The notes beneath the pieces are model-generated. The model saw only the letters and a list, made by a program, of their open reading frames with translations. It was not told where the DNA came from and ran no database searches. A program made the position numbers and the translations under genes. A stretch of 64,000 nt of DNA from Vibrio splendidus (lineage in GTDB: Bacteria; Pseudomonadota; Gammaproteobacteria; Enterobacterales; Vibrionaceae), in contig NZ_AP025509.1 in the NCBI RefSeq assembly GCF_024347615.1, positions 1 through 64,000 of the forward strand, written 5' to 3'. Of the stretch, positions 34,665 to 43,900 are shown piece after piece; position 1 is the stretch's first letter, and the number at the start of each line of letters is the position of its first letter.

Positions 34665-34934
34665 TTACATGAAAGTTTTTAGTTGTTCTTCGATTGATGC
34701 TTTGTCAAAAATATTTTTAAGGCTGATGATGTTCTCTTTTCCACCGTCTTTCAGTTGGTTAGCAATGTCTATTGCCGCGACCCAAATATCCGCATTGCTT
34801 GATGCTGCAGAAGATAGATCTTCGTGATCAATTTCTGCTTCGAAACCGATTTTTTTAGCCACTTCTTTCACTGCCATTTCCATCATTAGTGAAGTACCAA
34901 GGCCGTTACCGCAAACTACAAGAATCTTTTTCAT
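34665..34934 (-). CDS. PTS EIIB component, ascorbate-family (UlaB/SgaB-like)
   Basis: An 89-residue phosphocarrier with the P-loop KKILVVCGNGLGTSLMM; Cys8 is the phospho-acceptor as in lactose/ascorbate IIB proteins. Full length for the family. First of three tightly packed PTS genes (10-bp gap to IIC). Upstream lies a strong hairpin and the repeated-domain protein gene on the same strand. Confidence 0.9.
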   Translation of the reverse strand: MKKILVVCGNGLGTSLMMEMAVKEVAKKIGFEAEIDHEDLSSAASSNADIWVAAIDIANQLKDGGKENIISLKNIFDKASIEEQLKTFM

Positions 34935-35024
34935 AATATTTGTCTCAATTGGATTTTAGGGGTTGAGAAACTGCGTTCTCTTATTGTGTGAGAGCATAAT
35001 AATGGAAATGTTCAGATTTCAATA

Positions 35025-35067
35025 AGATCTCCATCACAAAGCTAAAATGAGATTGTGATGGAGATCT
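35025..35067 (-). promoter_or_regulatory. Perfect 15-bp inverted repeat upstream of the PTS operon
   Basis: AGATCTCCATCACAA (35025-35039) and TTGTGATGGAGATCT (35053-35067) flank a 13-base A-rich spacer, between the 161-residue protein gene and the IIB gene. On the minus strand no T run follows, so it is unlikely to be a plain terminator; it could be an operator for a dimer, an attenuator or an mRNA-stability hairpin. Confidence 0.7.
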
Positions 35068-35219
35068 CGTTAATTTGTGTTAAAGATCCAGAGTGAGACT
35101 TTGATCAAATTTAACTTTTCACTCGAATATGCAACGTATCTAATTGAGAAAGGCAGGAGTAAATGTATTTATTTTTCGGAAGACAAATATTTAGAGGATT
35201 TGTGAAATAAAATAGATAA

Positions 35220-35705
35220 CTAATCGTATCGACCGTAATCGGTAAGCATTTTCTTAAGCATACTATTGACGTCTTTGGTCTTTTTATTTCTTTTTGTTAA
35301 TTGACTAAGAGAGGTTGGCTTTGGAGCCTCAGTTTTATCATTCTCAACATCTTCGACCTTATCTTTCATTTTTTGTACAGCGGGCAATAACATTCGAATT
35401 TCTTCGTTATTAGTATTGGTTAGTACCACAATATTTTCAGATTCAACTTGGGTAATGGTCAATATTCCATGTTTAACGGATTCAACCTTTTCACCAATCA
35501 TAATTGATTCAGGTGCGACAGAGCGATCAGTTAACTGACCTGTACGTAATTTCGCCGCACTAATAGCGCGGATATTTCCGGTGTTTTCAAACGCGACAAT
35601 AACAGTATAGGTATTATAATATTCAACTACTGTCACATAGCCATGTCTATTTGTTTTGAATTTAGCTCCATTGTTCATGTCGTGCGGAGCTTCCATTTTC
35701 TTCAA
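35220..35705 (-). CDS. Uncharacterised protein with two related strand-rich repeats
   Basis: 161 residues. No family I can name with confidence. Two repeats are visible: about residues 13-60 start GAKFKTNRHGYVTVVEYY and about 68-112 start GEKVESVKHGILTITQVE; both follow G-x-K-x-x-[ST]-x-[KR]-H-G-x-x-T-[VI]. The first continues VIVAFENTGNIRAISAAKLRTGQ, which recalls the beta-rich N-terminal modules of some phage and homing-endonuclease proteins. The last 50 residues are charged and end in a basic helix. It lies ahead of the ascorbate-type PTS on the same strand, 285 bp away, so a regulatory role is possible but unproven. Confidence 0.6.
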   Translation of the reverse strand: MKKMEAPHDMNNGAKFKTNRHGYVTVVEYYNTYTVIVAFENTGNIRAISAAKLRTGQLTDRSVAPESIMIGEKVESVKHGILTITQVESENIVVLTNTNNEEIRMLLPAVQKMKDKVEDVENDKTEAPKPTSLSQLTKRNKKTKDVNSMLKKMLTDYGRYD

Positions 35706-36063
35706 GTGTTTCCTCTCTTAGTCTCGATGGCTGTTATATCTAATCAGCTCTATTAGTATTTTATAGATAATTATTTGGTGAGATCATACAAAGTATATAC
35801 GCATCTAAACTTAAGATGAATCTTGAAGTATCGGGAAATGAGGCAGAGCACAGAAAAGTAGTAAGAATCACACAGAATTAACCGAGTGATTACGCTCATA
35901 CGTTTAAAGGCTTAACATTACAAATTCAACTTCATACAGGTTGTTTACAGTTTTTATGCACACAAATGACGATAAACACAGCGTTTTGTTTAATCCTTGA
36001 CCGCGCGATCGTTTGCGTCAAAAAATGTGATGAAAGTCTCACTTAACTGTTTATACTTCTTTT

Positions 36064-36156
36064 CCGGTTTTAAGCCGGTGCTTAGCCAATACAAGCCGTC
36101 ACATGGATATGTGAATGACCCCACGGACCGGACCAGCTACGTTCCACTGCTTGTAT
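36064..36156 (+). ncRNA. Structured leader RNA candidate upstream of nupC
   Basis: Seen: a CCGG/CCGG hairpin (36064-36078), then a long-range 8-bp stem ATACAAGC (36089-36096) with GCTTGTAT (36149-36156) enclosing 52 bases, inside which TCACAT (36099-36104) pairs with ATGTGA (36109-36114) around GGAT. The closing stem ends directly at the AAGG ribosome-binding site of a 39-codon ORF, so folding could control its translation. Two AYGGAY-type hexamers (ATGGAT, ACGGAC) are present. I cannot match it to a specific riboswitch class. Confidence 0.4.
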
Positions 36157-36170
36157 AAGGTGATTTTTAC

Positions 36171-36290
36171 ATGAACAACTCGTTGTTACAGTCGCTAACG
36201 TTGTTAGCTCCTTCATCGCGTAGCGTTTTGCTTGCGGTTCTTTGTCCTATTCCTTTGATGTCATTCGTTTGGCTCATGTTCACTCTTTAA
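36171..36290 (+). CDS. 39-residue hydrophobic leader-like ORF before nupC
   Basis: ATG at 36171, TAA at 36288, ribosome-binding AAGGTG eleven bases upstream. The peptide starts MNNSLLQSLTLLAP and contains a hydrophobic C-terminal half (VLLAVLCPIPLMSFVWLMFTL, read in two parts), compatible with one membrane helix. It ends 18 bases before the NupC start. It may be a small membrane protein or a regulatory leader peptide whose translation sets nupC expression. Confidence 0.5.
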   Translation: MNNSLLQSLTLLAPSSRSVLLAVLCPIPLMSFVWLMFTL

Positions 36291-36308
36291 GGATTACTAG
36301 GACACATT

Positions 36309-37517
36309 ATGAATATTCTATTTGGTTTTGTCGGTGTTATTGCGCTGATTGCTTGCGCATGTCTGCTATCTGAGAGTCGCTCTTCTATTAATTGGAAAAC
36401 GGTCTCTCGTGCACTATTACTTCAAATCGGCTTCGCTGCTTTGGTGTTGTATTTCCCTTGGGGACAACTGGCGTTAACAAGCCTAAGCAATGGCGTTTCG
36501 AGCTTGCTTGGTTTTGCAGACGTTGGTATCGCTTTCCTATTTGGTGATCTGGCTACTGAAGGTTTCATTTTCGCGATTCGCGTACTTCCAATCATTATCT
36601 TCTTCAGTGCTTTGATCTCTGCGCTCTATTATTTAGGCGTTATGCAGAAAGTGATTCAAGTTCTTGGTGGAGCGGTGCAAAAACTGCTGGGCACCAGTAA
36701 AGCTGAATCTCTAGTTGCAACGGGTAATATCTTCCTTTCTCAGGGTGAGTCTCCTCTTCTTATTCGTCCCTTTTTAAAGTCTATGACTCGTTCTGAACTG
36801 TTTGCTGTAATGGCGGGCGGCATGGCGTCAGTGGCCGGCAGTGTGCTGGGTGGCTATGCTGGATTAGGTGTTGAGCTTAAATACCTTATTGCAGCAAGCT
36901 TCATGGCGGCTCCGGGCAGCCTATTGATGGCGAAGATCATTGTTCCTGAGCGTAGTACTCCGAGTGACTACGACCACATTGAGCTAGATAAAGCTGACCA
37001 AAGCAACGTGATCGATGCATTAGCAAGTGGCGCAATGAACGGTATGAAGGTAGCGGTCGCTGTCGGCACTATGTTGGTTGCATTCGTGAGTGTGATTGCA
37101 ATGGTCAACACAGGTTTAGAAAGTCTAGGCGAAATGTTCGGTTTTGCGGGCATTACCCTGCAAGCTATCTTCGGTTACCTATTCTCGCCTCTTGCATGGT
37201 TAATTGGTATCCCGAGTGATGAAGTATTAATGGCGGGTTCTTACATCGGTCAGAAGATCGTAATGAACGAGTTTGTTGCTTTCATCGACTTCGTTGAGAA
37301 CAAAGCTCTGCTGTCTGAACATAGCCAAGTGATTGTGACTTTTGCTCTATGTGGTTTTGCCAACATTGGTTCTATCGCGATTCAATTAGGTTCGATTGGT
37401 GTTATGGCACCAGAGCGTCGTGCAGAAGTGGCAAACTTAGGTTTGAAAGCGGTAGCGGCTGGTACGTTAGCAAACCTAATGAGTGCATGTTTAGCGGGTA
37501 TCTTCATCCTGCTTTAA
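36309..37517 (+). CDS. NupC-family concentrative nucleoside transporter
   Basis: A 402-residue membrane protein of the CNT family. Recognisable blocks: FAIRVLPIIIFFSALISALYYLGVM near residue 88, ATGNIFLSQGESPLLIRPFL near 137 with the nucleoside-binding GQ/SQGESPLL segment, MAGGMASVAGSVLGGY near 168, and LCGFANIGSIAIQLGSIGVMAPERR near 352. It imports nucleosides with sodium or protons. Translation may be tied to the small ORF 18 bp upstream. Its terminator is at 37568. Confidence 0.93.
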   Translation: MNILFGFVGVIALIACACLLSESRSSINWKTVSRALLLQIGFAALVLYFPWGQLALTSLSNGVSSLLGFADVGIAFLFGDLATEGFIFAIRVLPIIIFFSALISALYYLGVMQKVIQVLGGAVQKLLGTSKAESLVATGNIFLSQGESPLLIRPFLKSMTRSELFAVMAGGMASVAGSVLGGYAGLGVELKYLIAASFMAAPGSLLMAKIIVPERSTPSDYDHIELDKADQSNVIDALASGAMNGMKVAVAVGTMLVAFVSVIAMVNTGLESLGEMFGFAGITLQAIFGYLFSPLAWLIGIPSDEVLMAGSYIGQKIVMNEFVAFIDFVENKALLSEHSQVIVTFALCGFANIGSIAIQLGSIGVMAPERRAEVANLGLKAVAAGTLANLMSACLAGIFILL

Positions 37518-37567
37518 GCTAGATTAAGTTAAAGTAGCTAGATTCAATACAAGCGCTTAAATTTAGT

Positions 37568-37620
37568 AAAAGCGGGTATCTTACTTACGGAGTTTACGTA
37601 AGAAGGGTATCCGCTTTTTT
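37568..37620 (+). terminator. Large terminator hairpin after nupC
   Basis: AAAAGCGG (37568-37575) pairs with CCGCTTTT (37611-37618), with an inner CTTACG/CGTAAG step; the T run continues. The remaining 210 bp to the next gene show nothing notable. Confidence 0.8.
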
Positions 37621-37834
37621 GTGCCTGCTGGTTAGGTTGATTCAGATTCAAACCACCATTTTCATTACTCTGTCGTGTATAAGGCTCACTCGGAAGAGTA
37701 ATAGAGCAAGCCTGTTTTATCCGATATACTTGAATATCATCAGGTTGCGATTAATATCGTTCGGTTTCGACTAAGCACATCCGCTTTCGACTAAGAATAA
37801 TGGCAACCAAGTCCAATAAATCAAAGGTCTCCCC

Positions 37835-38104
37835 ATGAACATGCGCGTTCTCATCGGTCTTATCACTGCCTTTATCGGCTTGTTTGCGATGGTTTATCTT
37901 ATTGCTGGTGGTACTCAGTTCCCTATCTCTCAGTGGCCGCAAGAGGCTTACCACGGTTTAGTCTTCAGCATCGTATGGGGCACTGGTGTAGCCGCATCGG
38001 TGGGGCATTTCTTCTCGGCATTGGTGTTTGTGACCATTGCAGTGGTTTGCTATGCGATTGGTTATAAGATCGGTGGGCTCTTTTCTAGCAAGTCAGAAGC
38101 ATAA
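37835..38104 (+). CDS. Small membrane protein, 89 residues
   Basis: Starts MNMRVLIGLITAFIGLFAMVYLIAGG, one membrane helix; a central moderately hydrophobic segment (GLVFSIVWGTGVAASVGHFF) and a last helix ALVFVTIAVVCYAIGYKIGG, then a short polar end. Two or three membrane passes. I do not recognise a family. It sits 114 bp ahead of the RND efflux operon on the same strand, so partial co-expression is possible. Confidence 0.65.
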   Translation: MNMRVLIGLITAFIGLFAMVYLIAGGTQFPISQWPQEAYHGLVFSIVWGTGVAASVGHFFSALVFVTIAVVCYAIGYKIGGLFSSKSEA

Positions 38105-38218
38105 AACAGAAGTTTAAACGTTCACTTTTTGCATTTTCTTTTAGGGTTAACGTTCGCCTTAACCCTCCCTTAACCTCCAGCTCGTTATCTTGTCTCCATT
38201 CTTACAGGAGACAAGAAG

Positions 38219-39667
38219 ATGAAATTGAATCTTCCTTTAAAACATTCCGTTATCGCGCTCGCTTTAATTGGTTTGATCGGTTGTACTTCAACCAGTCAGG
38301 CTGATTACGTATCGCTAGCCGAACAAAGTACCAATCAAACGCAGCAAAGCTTGCTCTCAGAGCTGATCCAGCAAGCCTCTGATGAACAGGCTTTGGAGCA
38401 AAATGCTTCTAATGAACAAGAGTTAGATACAGAGCACCTGCAACTCACCGATCTCGTGAATGCACCAGAACTCGATCTCTATATCGAGCGTGCACTGCAG
38501 AACAGTCCAAGCCTTCAACAAAGCATCACGGCACTCAAAATAGCCTATGCACAGCAAGGTGTAACGTCTGGCGACCGCTTACCAACCGTCGATGCGAGTT
38601 TTTCTGGTCAAGCTGATGAAGGCACTAACGGCTCAAGCACCACTGAAACCTACACCACGGATGTCACGGTCGGCTGGGAGTTGGACTTATGGCAGAAATT
38701 AGCAGACACAAACAACGCCGCGTTAAAAGATATTGCGACGTCTCAGGCTAACCTTCAGGGCGCTCAAGATCTTTTGGTTGCGAGCGTGATGAGAGGTTGG
38801 CTTGATATCAGTTTGAAGCAACAGCTTGTTGATATTGAAGCCCAGCGTTTGGTGATTCTAGAAAACAACGAAGAACTTGTTTTAGAACGTTATCGCGCAG
38901 GGCTAGGTAGCCTTGAAGAGCTAGATAACGCCAAAACCAGCAGCGCATCGACTCAAGCAACTTTGGCCGATTACCAAGAGCAACTGGCACAAAGTCGACG
39001 CGCGTTAGTTTTGTTAACGGGGCAGTGGAGTGGGGAGTCTAATGAGGCGACTCTTGCTGAACTCGGTTCATTCCCAACCATCATTAACCCGCTAGACAAT
39101 ATGCCGACGCAAGATCTGGCAGGGCGTCCGGATCTTCAAGCGGCTTTCTTCAATATTGAAGCAGAAACACTGCGTGCTGATGCTGCATACAAAGCGATGC
39201 TGCCTTCGATCAGTTTATCTGCAAGCCTAACCGATATGGCGGAATCTCCGAGTGAAGCCTTGTTGACTGGGCCTTTGTGGAGTGCGCTTGGTCAAGTGTC
39301 TGCACCACTGTTTCAAGGTGGCAAGCTGAAAGCACAGGCGGAGATTGCAGGCCTAACCACAGAAACCAGTTACTGGGCTTACCAAGAAACCCTACTTACT
39401 GCGGTGAATGAAGTGGAAAACGCGATGGGTCAAGAGTCGTCATTAACGCTTCAACAGCAACACCTAACGAACGCCTTGGTGAGCGCACAACGCAGCTTCA
39501 CCAGCTATGAAGAGAAATACCGTCAGGGTTTGGTCGACATTTTTGATCTACTTACTGTTCAGCAACAAACCTATGACCTTGAAGCGCAGTTAACACAAAC
39601 CATTTATAACCGTCTCGTTAACCGAATTGATTTAGGCCTAGCTCTGGGCTTAGGAGTATCTTCATGA
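38219..39667 (+). CDS. RND efflux outer-membrane factor (OprM/TolC-like lipoprotein)
   Basis: A 482-residue lipoprotein: the signal ends in LIGLIGC, with acylated Cys22. Mature part is an outer membrane efflux protein with the two repeats of long helices and short strands (YIERALQNSPSLQQSITALKIA near 90; PDLQAAFFNIEAETLRADAAYKAMLPSISLSASL near 308; YEEKYRQGLVDIFDLLTVQQQTYDLEAQL near 435). It forms the outer exit duct of the pump encoded by the next two genes, overlapping the adaptor gene by four bases (ATGA). Confidence 0.92.
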   Translation: MKLNLPLKHSVIALALIGLIGCTSTSQADYVSLAEQSTNQTQQSLLSELIQQASDEQALEQNASNEQELDTEHLQLTDLVNAPELDLYIERALQNSPSLQQSITALKIAYAQQGVTSGDRLPTVDASFSGQADEGTNGSSTTETYTTDVTVGWELDLWQKLADTNNAALKDIATSQANLQGAQDLLVASVMRGWLDISLKQQLVDIEAQRLVILENNEELVLERYRAGLGSLEELDNAKTSSASTQATLADYQEQLAQSRRALVLLTGQWSGESNEATLAELGSFPTIINPLDNMPTQDLAGRPDLQAAFFNIEAETLRADAAYKAMLPSISLSASLTDMAESPSEALLTGPLWSALGQVSAPLFQGGKLKAQAEIAGLTTETSYWAYQETLLTAVNEVENAMGQESSLTLQQQHLTNALVSAQRSFTSYEEKYRQGLVDIFDLLTVQQQTYDLEAQLTQTIYNRLVNRIDLGLALGLGVSS

Positions 39668-40950
39668 AACTGAACACCATCACAATTGCAATCACCCTTG
39701 TTGCGGGTTCAAGCATTTTTGCTGCCCTTGCTTACAACGGTTCTCAAGTGGCTCCTGCTCCTGAAAAGGCGAATGAACTAACAGTTTCCGAGTCTCAAGT
39801 TATGGTTGCTGACACTAAGTCTATTGGGACAACGTCTGTTGAAATGACGCCTGTTGAAACGACCACCTTAGCCGCCGCACAACAACAGCAAGTGTCTGTG
39901 GTACTTGCCACTCTCGGAGACTACCAAGCGGAAGTGGTGGGCTACGGAGAAGCGAAGTCGCGTTATGAGTTGATGTTTTCGACGGAAGTTAGTGGCCGCG
40001 TAGAAGCAATCAGCTCGCAGTTTGAAACAGGGCAAGTGATTGGCCAAGGTGAGGTGATCGCCAATATCGATTCGACCAGCTATCAACAAGCGGTAACCCA
40101 AGCCAAGGCGAATGTGGCTCAAGCTCAATTGGATTTATTGGAAGAACAGAGACAAGGCGAACAAGCTAAGTCTGAATGGCAACGATCTGGTTTGTCTGGC
40201 GAGCCGGATTCACCTTTGGTGTTGCGTGAACCACAACTGGCACAAGTAACAGCGGCCTTAGAGAACGCCAAGCTTGAATTGGTAAAGGCTGAGCAAGACC
40301 TCGAAAAAACAACCTTGGTTGCCCCTTTTGATTCGTTGGTCGTGAGCCGTGATGTTCAACCGGGAAGCTACGCACAAACGGGCGCACAGATAGCCACGTT
40401 ATACAGCGTTGATGAGGTTGAGGTTTCTGTTCCCCTTTCTGGAAGCCAATGGTTGAGCCTACCCAACAGCGATAACACGCAATTGAAAGAGCAGCCGTGG
40501 CCAGTGACTCTATCGAGTTCTGATGGTCAATTCCAATGGCAAGGTTATGTGGAACGAGTAGAGCAGCACTTACAACAAGATACGCGTCAACGTTCATTGA
40601 TCGTGAAAGTCGATAATCCTTTGGAGCAAGAGAAAGATCTTTATCCAGGAACGTTTGTGCAAGCGACGATCTCGGGTAAGCAATTAAACCAATTATGGGA
40701 GCTTCCAGCCTCAGCACTTTCGCAGCAGGGTGACCTGTGGTTTGTAGACGACAACGGTCTGCTTTCTAAATCAAACGCGAATGTTGAGTTTGAAAAGGGC
40801 GGTTTGATTTACATCGACCCAACCAAACTGAGCAACTCTACCGAGCTAAATAGCCTTACAGAATCAAATAGTGACAGTGTGCAAGTGGTCAAGCGTCCAT
40901 TAAGCAGCTTTAAATCAGGCATGGTTGTGCTGGCTAAGGCGGAGGGTTAG
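39664..40950 (+). CDS. RND efflux periplasmic adaptor subunit
   Basis: A 428-residue membrane-fusion protein with an N-terminal signal/anchor (ITIAITLVAGSSIFAALAY). Lipoyl halves: VSGRVEAISSQFETGQVIGQGEVIANID near 108 and LEKTTLVAPFDSLVVSRDVQPGSYAQTG near 215, with a helical hairpin in between, then beta-barrel and membrane-proximal domains (VDNPLEQEKDLYPGTFVQATI). It links the pump to the outer-membrane factor. ATGA overlap with the preceding gene and two bases to the pump gene. Confidence 0.93.
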   Translation: MKLNTITIAITLVAGSSIFAALAYNGSQVAPAPEKANELTVSESQVMVADTKSIGTTSVEMTPVETTTLAAAQQQQVSVVLATLGDYQAEVVGYGEAKSRYELMFSTEVSGRVEAISSQFETGQVIGQGEVIANIDSTSYQQAVTQAKANVAQAQLDLLEEQRQGEQAKSEWQRSGLSGEPDSPLVLREPQLAQVTAALENAKLELVKAEQDLEKTTLVAPFDSLVVSRDVQPGSYAQTGAQIATLYSVDEVEVSVPLSGSQWLSLPNSDNTQLKEQPWPVTLSSSDGQFQWQGYVERVEQHLQQDTRQRSLIVKVDNPLEQEKDLYPGTFVQATISGKQLNQLWELPASALSQQGDLWFVDDNGLLSKSNANVEFEKGGLIYIDPTKLSNSTELNSLTESNSDSVQVVKRPLSSFKSGMVVLAKAEG

Positions 40951-40952
40951 TT

Positions 40953-43900
40953 ATGTCTAACGAGCTGAAACCTAATAACCAAGCGCACTGTGATCACCAA
41001 GTGCACAGTAACCAGACGTCGAGTAAGTCACATACTGGCGTAATCGCGTGGTTTGCTAACAACTCTGTGGCAGCGAACTTACTGTTAGTGGGCGTGATCA
41101 TCATTGGTGTGTTGTCGCTTAACACGTTACGTAAAGAAGCATTCCCGAGCCTAGAACCCGATGTTGTCACTGTTTCAGTGACTTATGACAGTGGTGACCC
41201 TGTTCAGGCGGAAGAAGGCCTTGCGATTAAGATTGAAGATGCGTTAGAAACCGTACCGGGCATTAAGCGTATTACATCTACTTCTGATGCGAACGGAAGC
41301 CACGTTTCGATTGAGAAAACGAGCACCTATGACCTTGATACCCTGTTAACCGACGTTAAAACTAAGGTTGATGCGATCAATAACCTGCCTGCAGGCGCTG
41401 ACAATCCTGTGATTGATAAGGCTCGCATGCAAGATCATGCTTTATGGGTGCAGCTCTATGGTGACGCAGACCGAGCAACGCTGCAGAGTTTAGCCGAGCA
41501 ACTTAAGTCGGACTTACTGAGCCAATCGGCGATTCGTGATTTGGAAATCAAAGCCAAAGCCGATCCTATGATCTCGGTTGAGGTTGATGAGAACAAGCTC
41601 CAAGCTTATGGATTAACACTGACTGACGTTTCTGAAGCGATCAATGCGGAATCTTCTGCAGCTATCTCGACCAGCCTTCGCAATGGTGAAAAAACGGTTC
41701 GTTTGAAGGTATCTGAACAGGCGTACGAACTGCAAGATTTCAACGCGATTCCGGTGATGACGACCACTGATGGCACTCAAATTACATTGGGTGACATTGC
41801 TAACGTTGAAGACATGTTTGCCGATGACACCTTCATGCTTTCTCGTTACAACCAACAGAATGCGATGGCAATTCAGATCGTGATGGATGAATACGGAGAC
41901 GTCGTCAGCATTGTTGAACAGGCTCAACAAGTGGTGGAGCGCTGGGAAAACAGCAACATGCTGCCTAATGATGTCGAGATTGAAACTTGGTACGACAAAA
42001 GCACCATGATCAAAGACCGCTTGAGCCTGTTAGTGAAGAACGCGCTCACCGGTATCGCTTTGGTATTCATCGTGTTAGCGGTGTTTCTCAACGTGCGTGT
42101 CGCTTTCTGGGTAGCTGCGGGCTTACCGTTCGTATTCTTTGGCACCATGTTCTTCATGACAGACACCTTTATGGGGTTAACCATCAATGAAATGACCACC
42201 TTTGGTTTCATTATGGCGCTCGGGATAGTGGTCGATGATGCGGTGGTGGTAGGGGAGAGTATCTACTCCACCCGCAAAGAAGAAGGCGACTCGATCGGCA
42301 GTACCATTCGAGGCACCATGAAGGTGGCATCACCAACCATATTTGGTGTGCTAACGACGGTTGTTGCTTTCTTAGCACTGGCTAACGTTGAAGGTAAAAT
42401 GGGTCAGATTTACGCTCAGTTCGGCACGGTCGTGACTATCTGTTTGTTGCTGTCTTTGGTTGAGTCTAAATTCATCCTGCCATCACACCTCGCGCACATT
42501 AATACCAAGCGCAGCGACAAAAAGGGGCTTTGGGCTAGTGTTCAACATGCTGCCGATACTGGGCTAGGTTGGTTTAATAAGCGTATCTACTGCCCCGTAA
42601 TTGAATGGGCGCTGAAACTGCGTTATGCCGTGGTAATGGTTTTCTTGTCATTGCTTATTTTGGTTGCTGGGTTGCCAATGACGGGTGCGGTTCGTGTGGC
42701 TTTCTTCCCTGATATGCCCGGCGACACAGTAACTGCCGATATGTCGATGCAAAACGACGCGAGCTTTGGTCAAACACAACAGAACTTGCTAGTGCTTGAA
42801 GCGGCGGCAACACAAACAGATGAAACTCTGAGAGCGCAATACGGTGCTCAAGATGAAGCATCGGAACTGCTGAGCCTTCAGGTTATCGCCGATGCTGATG
42901 ATTCTGGCCAAGTTAAAATTGAATTGGACAGCGACAGTGTCTACACATCGAACGAGTTTGCAGATGCTTGGCAAGAGACAGTGGGCACGATGGAAGGGGT
43001 TAAGAAGCTCAAAGTCTTGTCTAAAATGGAGATGGTCGACAACTTCAAAGTAGAATTGAAAGCGTGGAACGAAGAATCTGTTACTGCGGCGGGCAATGAG
43101 TTCTTAACTGAGCTTCAAGCTATTGACGGTGTGAGTGGCATTGATCATAACTTAGATCTGGGTGAGCCTCAGTATCGTTTCGAATTAACACAACAAGGTC
43201 GCGCGTTAGGGTTTGATACTGCAAGCCTTTCGCAACAAGTACTGCAAGCGTTTGGTGGTGATATTGTTCAGCAGTTCCAACGTGGTAAAGATGAGGTGAA
43301 AGTCCGTGTTCGTTATCCTGAATCGGATCGTCAAACCATTGCGGATATCAAACAATCGAGCGTGAGAACCAACGACGGTACCGTGGTGCCTTTGAGCACA
43401 GTCGCTAAAGTATATTCTGATTACCAAGTATCAGAGATCACACGCATTGATAGCCAACGTGCTGTGTACATCAGTGCAGTATTGGACAAAGAGGTGGTTG
43501 CGCCTGCTGAGCTTGTTCATCAGTTGCAAGACACATTAGTACCCGATTTAGAAGCGCAATATCCGGGGCTAACGGTCGACTTTGCTGGCGAAACGGAAGA
43601 GCAAGAAGAAACCGCGAGTTCAATGATGAGCATGTTTGTACTCGCCATGATTGCTATCTACACGCTGCTTGCTATCCCGCTGAAGTCTTACATTCAGCCT
43701 GTGATCATTATGACAGCGATTCCATTTGGTATTGTTGGGGCAATCTTAGGGCACTGGTGGAATGACTTAACAATCAGTATCCTATCGTTAAACGGTATCC
43801 TTGCGTTGAGTGGCGTGGTGGTGAATGACAGCTTGTTGTTGGTTTCTCGTTTCAATGAGCTAATCAAAGAGCAGGGCAAGTCGGTTCACGATGCGATTGT

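Noticed and set aside
32952..34934. Complete ascorbate utilisation locus
   Set aside because: Only the PTS parts are present; the MBL-fold gene at 6325 is UlaG-like in fold but 25 kb away and exported, so not a lactonase partner.
36089..36156. Purine riboswitch in the nupC leader (GGATATG loop inside a three-way-like fold)
   Set aside because: The L3 CCGTAAA and junction CTACC elements of purine riboswitches are absent; only one loop resembles the class.
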